In this document: positions 1-6,660 of the stretch, one piece after another | Position numbering within the stretch: position 1 is the first letter of the stretch | How the letters are laid out: every line of letters begins with the position of its first letter | NCBI GenBank assembly: GCA_019633425.1 | Contig: WSUB01000405.1 | Span: 1-12,591 of the forward strand | Direction: 5' to 3' | DNA from: Tulasnella sp. 424 | Taxonomy: Eukaryota; Basidiomycota; Agaricomycetes; Cantharellales; Tulasnellaceae | DNA: 12,591 bases | Notes under the pieces: model-generated | What the model was told of the DNA's origin: nothing | What the model saw: the letters and a program-made list of their open reading frames with translations, nothing else | Databases searched by the model: none | Position numbers and translations under genes: made by a program

Positions 1-1063
1 AACTCCATCTCAAGCAACGGTGCTGCCTGAGTTTCGTTTTCGCTTCTCTCGGGTTGAACAGGAGGGTCCTTTTTTGTAAGACGACGTGCGGAGCCAAAGT
101 CCGTGATGACTGCGTAACAACCCGAAGTTACCAGCACGTTGGCCTATGCAATGTAGAATTTAAGCTTGGCAAGTGTCTTATGGCAGTAACATCCGGACCC
201 ACCGATTTGAGGTCGCCATGGTAGATCGGCGGATTCTGACTATGAAGATACTCCACTCCTTCAGCCACGCCAGCGATCTGTCATACATTCTCTCAGAGGG
301 GGCCATGAAGTATAGCGTTCTGATCTTACCAGAAATATCCGTTCCGGTATTTCCCAGTTGGCCGAGGCCACAAAGTCCTTTAAATTTCCGTTGTCTGCCC
401 AGGGAAAGACCAGCCAGACCCTATCCTCGGACATGTCTTCAACAAATCCTTCAGGCTTCACAATGTTTCCGTGAGATAGCTCCGTTAAGAATCCCGCTTC
501 CCTGAGTGCCAACTGAGAGGAGTTAGCGGTGTGCGAAAGTTCGACGCGACTCGGATGAGATGACTTATTCTCACCCCTAATACTCGCTCTTTATCCTCTC
601 CATTCTCGATCTTTAGTTTCTTCACCGCTATGGCCTAACGTATGGAAGCCGGCTCGGTCAATGACTTATAGGGAAGAAAGTGAGTCTCGTTGGAACAGAC
701 CTTTCGCTTGGGCGTTCCACCATCAGACTTGTTCTCGCCTCCGGTTCGAGCTGAATCGTTCGCGCTACTTTTTGAGGCGGGAGGTGAAACCAAAAACCCT
801 CGTGAAACGGTCGCAAATCCTCCCCGAAACTCCGGGCCGTCTTCCGGGAATTCGATCGAGGATGAATCGATTCGCCATTCGGCAGGTTTTTGGAGTTTAT
901 CCCTCTACGTAGAAACATACCACGGTAAGCGCTTATGATTATCTTTCGAGATTTAGGTGTGACGTACTAATTTGCTGCTTAGCTGGGGCGTACCGCCAGA
1001 ATCGCCTGGATCGGATCCTTGCGAACCACGACGGTCGGCGTCGTTCTTTTGGTCCATTTGCAT
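1..1063 (-). CDS. TKL-type protein kinase, copy A (partial: 3' part lies beyond the left edge)
   Basis: Likely serine/threonine kinase of the fungal TKL class. Six exons are read on the minus strand: 1063-968, 904-701, 634-575, 512-330, 277-203 and 143-1. The first five have exactly the lengths of copy B (96, 204, 60, 183, 75 nt). Introns are 52-66 bp with GT-AG ends. The start ATG at 1063 gives MQMDQKNDAD. In order come a glycine-rich loop (EFRGGFATVSR), the ATP-binding lysine (AIAVKKLK), the C-helix glutamate (LALREAGF), the hinge (VWLVFPWADNG), the catalytic loop HGDLKS, then NVLV and DFGSA. The frame stays open to the window edge after about 253 codons. Odd points: Gly replaces Arg in the HRD motif, and the donor after HGDLKS is GTGGGT. 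By analogy with copy B a TPR tail may follow outside the window. Family assignment is firm; substrate and pathway are unknown. Confidence 0.87.
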
Positions 1064-1190
1064 CGGATGGTTTCACGTAAACAGGATCGAAGATGAGAGG
1101 CGTCGATGGTCAGGTATGAACTTCGCCGTGGGGGGAGGGGGGGGGAAGCGCCAGGAGGTGATATGTGGGACGGAGTGGTGAATCTGAGGG

Positions 1191-1200
1191 TCTTTATAAC
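1191..1200 (-). promoter_or_regulatory. TATA-like element of kinase copy A
   Basis: On the minus strand this reads GTTATAAAGA, about 130 bp upstream of the kinase ATG at 1063. The same element and its flank (GACCCTCAGATTCACCACTCC) occur at the matching distance before kinase copy B. It is inferred to be the core promoter. No transcription start can be read from sequence alone. Confidence 0.5.
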
Positions 1201-1498
1201 CCGAGAAGCCCTGCGCGGGAGTGCCGTTCTCCCTCTGTGCCCGTTACCTTGAGGCGAAGGAAGTGTGCAACAGTCATGGGCACTTTCGAGGTCTTTTCTC
1301 TCTTGGAATGTTCATCACAAGCCACTACGTTGCCCGCAATCTGGTGCTGCTAATAAGATAACGTTGTACCCTTCGATTCGCTTCCACGAAGTAGCTCCCT
1401 AAGGCCAGTCGATCGGATCTTCGAACCCGCTAATCGCTACTGAATTTCATATTCTGGGCTCTCTCCTTCGAATAAGTCGGGTCGACCCAGACTGCAAA

Positions 1499-1542
1499 TG
1501 AACGCGCGGCTTCAGTGCACACCCCCATGCTAACGCGTGTGT
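1499..1542. promoter_or_regulatory. Conserved non-coding block with ACGCG motifs (unit A)
   Basis: This 44-bp stretch differs from 9479-9522 at one position only, against roughly 85% identity around it. It holds ACGCGC near the left end and an ACGCGT palindrome near the right end. ACGCGT resembles the MCB box bound by MBF in fungi. The regulatory role is inference from conservation and motif only. Confidence 0.35.
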
Positions 1543-2018
1543 GGCAGTGCAACAATCGATTGTACGCTTCGAATCGATCAGTGATGTACCCCCGGACAGC
1601 TAAGTTACTTTTCAGCGCATTTGGCGTAAGCAGTAAGTCGAATGGATCCATCGGCGGGAAGGGTTCGGACGAAAAAAGATTAAAAATCGAACGTAGGGAG
1701 TGGCGGTGCAGATCTAGAATGATAGGGGTCGAACACTGTCGGTGCACTTGATCTCTGTGATGCGGCGAATGGTGGGTTGTTATCGTTAGGTGTCTCATTT
1801 GATTCGTTCAATGAATAGGGGACCGGGTGTAATCGAGACACGTATGCCTTAGGACCGGCTTGAAAGGTTGTGAGGATGCACCGCGTGCGTCGTACGTGGT
1901 AGTAGGTTCAAATGCACGGATACTGTCGAAGAGATCGCTCAAACGCCGAGGCTCACAATGCGGTTTGTTCAATTGAGTAGCTCAGGTTATCACGGGAGAG
2001 TACATGCCTCGCGGTGCG

Positions 2019-2086
2019 AGGAATGTTAATCCAATCTATCTGATAGCCTTGCGTCTCTCAGCTTGGAATGAGGCATCCGATCGTGG
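2019..2086. promoter_or_regulatory. Conserved non-coding block with CCAAT and paired GATA cores (unit A)
   Basis: This 68-bp stretch matches 10003-10070 with two mismatches. It contains AATCCAATCTATCTGATAGC, which has a CCAAT pentamer and GATA cores on both strands. These resemble sites for the HAP complex and fungal GATA factors. It lies about 950 bp upstream of the kinase start and about 570 bp before the NDE fragment, so which gene it would serve is unclear. Confidence 0.4.
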
Positions 2087-2585
2087 TGGTGACGATGATG
2101 GTAATCTAAGTTTATCGTGGCCCGAGCAGACTGGTGCGGAGGTGTAGTAAACCAGATATTCGCACACAGCTTACAGCCAGTAACGACCAACTGGAAGGGA
2201 GAAACATGGGTTGGATCTAGCCGACACGAGAAGAGTCCAAGTTGCTCAGCTCGGCCAGCTCTACCACCAGAAAAAGGAAAATAGATGAAGGAAATTTTGT
2301 GGAGGAAGTATATATGGACCTTAGGATAGGAATAGAAGGGGGAGGGGGAAAGGGGATAGAGCAGGAGGACACTCTTGGCGTCAGCACTGGTCGGACCTCA
2401 AGACCCTGAGTTTAGTGGACCGTTACGTCATCCGTCCGAAGGCACAACCTGAGCCATTTTTGTTCTATCACCTACCTACCTACCTCGTCTCTCCTCACCT
2501 AATGCTGAGCACGTCGATCATGCAACAGAAATCAAATGATTTTTGAATTGTCTGATGTTTTCGATCACTGTGAGGAGCACTTGGG

Positions 2586-2635
2586 TCATTTGCTCCCAAG
2601 GTGTTGCCGTGAAGTGTGACCCTTCCCCGCTTCCT
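2586..2635. promoter_or_regulatory. Conserved block just upstream of NDE pseudogene 1
   Basis: Fifty bases match 10541-10590 with two mismatches, followed by a pyrimidine stretch and CACAG at the NDE homology border. It could be an old promoter or a lost 5' exon. No protein motif is recognised in any frame. Confidence 0.3.
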
Positions 2636-2654
2636 CTACAAGTATCTTTCACAG

Positions 2655-3116
2655 CCTGTCGCGCTATCGAGACTCAGAATGCCACCCCAAAACCACCCCG
2701 GCTGCATAGAGGGCTGACCACATTCAATCGGGTCACCTTGCTCACCGTCCTAGGCACAACCACAACGCTCATTTACTTTACCACCAAGGAAACTCACTCA
2801 CCGGCATAGCAAACGCCTTTCGAGGCGGACAAGAAGATCATTTTCATTCTCGGGAGTGGATGGGCTGGTACGAGCATGTTGAAGAACATGGATACAGAGG
2901 GCTCGGATTACATGTTCGTTCGTCTCTCCAATCGTTTCATTTGCTCGGTCCAAACTACAATTCTCTAATTCGCCTTCAATCTCGCAGGGGACTCACTGCA
3001 CGCATTTACTGTCCTCGTCAGGCTCCAGAACCACTCCCTTTTCGTGCTATCCTTCCATCTCCCGCAGGGGGGACTCTTGAAAGCCGTTCCAATGCCTCGC
3101 TACGTCGCTCGATACT
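2655..3116 (+). pseudogene. NDE1: NDE-type NADH dehydrogenase pseudogene 1 (exon 1 end and part of exon 2)
   Basis: A fragment of the FAD enzyme that oxidises NADH and passes electrons to ubiquinone at the mitochondrial inner membrane. It starts after CACAG with CRAIETQNATPKPP, runs through the membrane-anchor-like LLTVLGTTTTLIYF, and reaches the first Rossmann loop ILGSGWAGTSML. Breaks: the in-frame TAG at 2807-2809, the exon 2 acceptor position at 3009-3010 now CT where pseudogene 2 has AG, and a scrambled exon 2 (GTCCTCGTCAG onward, corresponding to VLVSPRNYFLF in pseudogene 2). Homology stops near 3116. The mitochondrial presequence and about four-fifths of the gene are absent. It pairs with pseudogene 3, not 2: both share the CAACCACAACGCTCATTTAC version of exon 1 and the same upstream spacer. 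Confidence 0.88.
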
Positions 3117-3546
3117 AACCCCGATCACGTGCGAACCTTCCAGTGCCCAGAACTTCGGGCAAGCGGCACGGCGTCGCGAAACCGCATCAGTCGTCAATTG
3201 ATGGCCTAAGCGAGAGATTGGACTCCTACGCCTGTCGACTATTCCCTGATCATCGAGTCGGACCGGAGGGTCATGGTCGGCCCAAAGTGTTCAGGCACAA
3301 GTGCTTACGTCACTTCCGCCTTACTCATTGCGTCTATTCGTTACTACTCCTCAACCGTAGGTCCTCAATTCGCCTCTCAGGTCGGGCTCATGTAGCCTCT
3401 ATCATTGGGCTAAGCAGTCTTTTTTTCTCCCTCAAAAGGATTCCACTCTCGTCTGCACGCCGCTCCAGACAAGCTTATCTCCTCCCCCCCCGCCCCCCTA
3501 CCTCTCTCCCGACTCGCAATTCTAGGTATTTGGAGAGACAACGACG
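3117..3546 (+). promoter_or_regulatory. Probable promoter/5' leader of NDE pseudogene 2
   Basis: This stretch is unlike the spacer before NDE copies 1 and 3 and lies between the end of NDE fragment 1 and the ATG at 3547. It becomes strongly pyrimidine-rich on the plus strand (runs of C at 3484-3498, then CCTCTCTCCC), as is common just upstream of fungal start sites. No clear TATA box was seen. The long frame across 3143-3640 does not encode a recognisable protein. Confidence 0.45.
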
Positions 3547-5806
3547 ATGTCGAGGAGTCGCTGATGTGTTTTTTGACAGCCGCAAGGAGGACTTTCAATA
3601 CCGTGGCTCGCAGGCCGCCGGCTCGGAGCCTGCCAGCTAGGCCATCCGCCGCCGCCGCCTCCTCCTCCGAATTCCTCAAGGCTATTCACGACGTCTCGAA
3701 CGGTTCACGCTATTGAGACTGAAAACGCCATCCCAAAACCACCACGATGGCGTCGAGCGCTGACCACCTTCAGTCGGGTCACCTTGGTCACTGGACTCGG
3801 CACGGGAGCCACATTTTTCTACTTTGCGACCAAGGAGACTCACCCACCCGCATGGCAAATGCCCTTTGATAAGGACAAGAAGACCGTTGTGATTCTTGGG
3901 AGTGGGTGGGCTGCTACGAGTATGTTGAAGAAGATGGACACCGAGGATGGCAACGTCGTGAGTCACCACCCGTTCGGTTACGCACCCAGTCCAATTTGCA
4001 ATCTCACATTCACCTTGGATCCTTATTCACTCACTGCGCGCATGTTAGGTCCTCGTCAGCCCGCGGAACTACTTCCTCTTCACGCCTCTCCGTCCCTCAG
4101 TCGCAGTCGGAACGCTCGAAGCCCGCTCGATCATCCAGTCCACCCGCTACGTCGCCCGACATGAAGCTCGCCGAGTATCCATATACGAAGCCGAAGCGCT
4201 CAAAGTCAACCCTTACAGCAAACAAGTCACCATCGCTGACTTGTCGGATATCAAGGGGGATGTCAACAACATGACCATCCCCTACGACATCCTGGTCTAC
4301 GCTGTCGGCGCTGAGACGCAGACGTTTGGCATTCCCGGTGTCAAGGAGGTGAGAGCAGGCTTTTAAGCGTTGTGAAGTATGGGGGGGAACTGATCGTGAC
4401 GTCATTCGTCTTCGACTGTATGGCCTTTTCTAGTATTCGTGCTTCTTGAAGGAACTTCCCGACGCTGTAAACTTCCCGACGCTGTAAACTTCGCGAGTGC
4501 GGTATGGACTGCGTCGAATCGGCCGCTTTCCCAGATCAAAGCGAAGAAGAGGTTGACCGGTTAATGCACATGAGTAGGTCGGGACGTCACAACTCTACGG
4601 GCTGGCGTCGTCTAACCCAGTGTCTCCGCCCTCCTTACCCGTTTTCGGCGATGGTCCCACAGGCGTCGAGTTCTCCGGAGAGCTGCACGACTTCACCAAG
4701 GACGACCTCCGCTCATGGTACCCCGAACTCGCCGACAAGCTCAAATCACCCTCGTCGAGGCTTTACCAAACCTCTTGCCCATGTTCAGCCACGAACTGAT
4801 CCAATACACGGAGTCGACGTTCAAGGAGCAAAACATCGAGGTTCTTACCAAGACTATGGTCAAGGAGGTCAAGGATAAGACGGTCGTGGTGAAGAACGAT
4901 AAAAGGTCAAGTCGAGGAGCTTCCGTATGGATTGTTGGTCTGGGCTGCGGGCAACGTTAGCAGGCCCATTACGAGGGACCTGATGGCGCAGTTGCTGCAG
5001 CATCAGACGAATACGAGGGGGTTGTTGGTGGATGATTACTTGAGGTTGTTGGGCGTCAACGACGTTTACGCGATCGGAAACGTGAGTGCAACCCTCGTCA
5101 AAATCGCTTCTGCTTGAAACTAACGCGACGGATATTTGTTCGCCAGTGCACTGCTACTTCGTACGCACCAACAGCCCAAGTGGCGACTCAGGAGGGCCGA
5201 TACCTCGCTCGTCTACTCGGTCAACCTCACCAAGAAGGAAGCGCTCGAGAAGCAGCTTGCGGAATTGCGCGGAGAGAGCAGCGGGTTGCCCGAAGGACCG
5301 GAGGGTAAAGCCAGGGTGCGCCGTCCGCTTTTCTTTAGCCGCTGAAACCCGGACGTCGTACTAAGAGAGTTTACTGAATAGCACAACGCTGAGGAAATCG
5401 AATCTATCGTCAAGCAGCTTAACAAAGCTAGCAAGATCCGTCCTTTCCATTACAGCCATCAGGGAAGCTTGGCGTACATCGGTTCGGATAAGGCTATTGC
5501 CGACTTACCCTTCATGAACGGAAACGTGAGTGATTTGTCTGCGAGCGCTATCTTTTGACGTTTGATCTTAATTGCTTCGCATGTGCGTGTACAGTTCGCC
5601 TCTGGTGGTGTCGCGACTTTCCTCTTCTGGAGGAGTGCATACGTTTCGTCGCTGTTCTCGTTGAGGAATAGGACGTTGGTGTTGAGCGATTGGTTGAAGG
5701 ACAAGCTGTTCGGACGGTGAGTAGCATTTGGGATTCTTGAGAGTGTTCGGCCATTGACTGATTGGTGGCTTTGATTAGTGACGTGAGCCGCGAAAGCCGT
5801 AACTAA
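3547..5806 (+). pseudogene. NDE1: NDE-type NADH dehydrogenase pseudogene 2 (nearly full length)
   Basis: Recognisable exons: about 3547-3957, 4049-4348, 4434-4573, 4639-5081, 5147-5315, 5382-5525, 5595-5716 and 5779-5806, with introns of 62-91 bp. An Arg/Ala-rich presequence (RRTFNTVARRPPARSLPARP) suggests mitochondrial import. Landmarks are the FAD Rossmann loop LGSGWAATSM, VYAVGAETQTFGIPG, WAAGNVSRP, DVYAIG, and the C-terminus FGRDVSRESRN. Exons 2, 6, 7 and 8 are intact. Breaks: TGA six codons after the ATG; a one-base shift between presequence and exon 1 body (about 3665-3700); a 17-bp duplication giving TAA at 4485; acceptor AG lost at 4637-4638; a missing base at 4743-4746; an extra A at 4901-4904; an extra base near 5220-5229. 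The NADH-site glycine loop reads FGDGPTG (usually GGGPTG). Total length would suit the family (about 585 residues). Two shifts lie in A-runs and could be sequencing errors; the rest are not easily explained so. Confidence 0.9.
4454..4487 (+). repeat. 17-bp tandem duplication inside NDE pseudogene 2 exon 3
   Basis: The unit ACTTCCCGACGCTGTAA occurs twice in direct succession (4454-4470 and 4471-4487), followed by a third start, ACTTC. It falls in the codons for KELPDA. Seventeen bases shift the frame, and the second unit supplies an in-frame TAA at 4485-4487. Pseudogene 3 has only one copy of the corresponding stretch (ACTTCCCGACGC), so the event is private to this copy. Confidence 0.9.
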
Positions 5807-6660
5807 TCCTCCAAGGTATCAAAACCGCCCGTCATCTTCGAGGCTATTTTTCCCTATCTACAATACGCGTTCCTCACCATTTGATCTTACCCAATAGACA
5901 ATAGACTTCGTTTTCGCTCCTTTACTTTCTTCTCGTCTTTCTTCGTTTGCGCTCTCTCTCTCTCTCAAGCCTGCTCTTGTTGGCCATCCGCATATGTTAC
6001 CCGCATGTCCCTTTTTCTCCAGAGCTCTACTACTACTTCAGCTTCCTTGGCTTCTATCCATTTTCCCCCTGCCCTCTTGATGTTCACGCATGATAATAAT
6101 CACATATGTAATGTCGATTTGCGCAATGTCCTTGGGCCGTACTCAGGAGGAAAGCGTGCTGTTTTGGTCGTCGCCGAGATCCAATACGCCCCAGCGGACT
6201 TTGTGCAACGACACGCAGCGGCGGAGTTGATGAAACAATCTCGAAAGTCCTGGTCGCATTCCGGTGGGATACCGCTAAGGGTGACAACCGTTCGAATGTT
6301 TATAGTTCAATTCAACTTCGACTCCAGGGTAGGGTAGTCGACAAGCCTGCCGACGCAAACGTACGTTACACTTCATACTCCAAGAGATGTTGCTCCGCGG
6401 CTCCATCCGACCTCGACTCATTCAGACGAGGGGAGAACGATGGGATAAGTGCATGATAGAGGAGTTTCATACTACAAGAGGTTACTACTCGACTTGAACG
6501 CGTCGCATGAACAAGATACATACAAGCGAGACGGAGTACCAGAATCTCGGGAAACAGGATACATAGCTAACAGTCTTGTACAGAAACATGCATAACAGGA
6601 AATACAGTCGGGGTATCAAGAACCGAATCTCGCTCGATCTCGAAATGTCTCGCCGAAACA
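5807..6660. other. Convergent 3' flanks between NDE pseudogene 2 and the kinase-TPR gene
   Basis: About 850 bp lie between the two convergent stop codons. The first 180 bp are rich in pyrimidines and include the CT microsatellite. A 110-codon plus-strand frame (6005-6337) has no recognisable domain and is taken as chance or 3' UTR. No terminator motif, RNA gene or mobile element could be supported. Confidence 0.55.
5952..5966 (+). repeat. CT microsatellite, (CT)7C
   Basis: A perfect dinucleotide run lies inside a longer pyrimidine-rich stretch (about 5910-5980), in the downstream flank of NDE pseudogene 2. Confidence 0.9.

Larger units (their letters stand above)
1064..2654. other. Spacer A between kinase copy A and NDE pseudogene 1
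   Basis: About 1.6 kb with no supportable gene. It aligns along its length with 9021-10602 at roughly 85% identity by eye, with many small indels. Open frames in one copy are broken in the other; for example, the 122-codon minus-strand frame at 1430-1798 is disrupted in copy B by an inserted stretch near 9565-9580. It holds the kinase promoter, G-rich runs at 1130-1145, and three short blocks that are much better conserved than the rest (listed separately). It ends in a polypyrimidine stretch plus CACAG, directly before the NDE fragment. Confidence 0.7.

Noticed and set aside
1430..1798. 122-codon open frame on the minus strand in spacer A
   Set aside because: The homologous stretch of spacer B has indels and stops, so the frame is not maintained between the copies.
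3143..3640. 165-codon open frame on the plus strand
   Set aside because: It crosses the end of NDE fragment 1, the pyrimidine-rich leader and the NDE presequence in the wrong frame. The product is low in recognisable structure.
4743..4904. The two A-run shifts as proof of pseudogenisation
   Set aside because: Both lie in short A homopolymers and could be read errors, so the pseudogene call rests on the 17-bp duplication, lost acceptor and early stop instead.
6005..6337. 110-codon open frame downstream of NDE pseudogene 2
   Set aside because: No domain, signal or family resemblance, and it lies in a pyrimidine-rich flank; probably chance.
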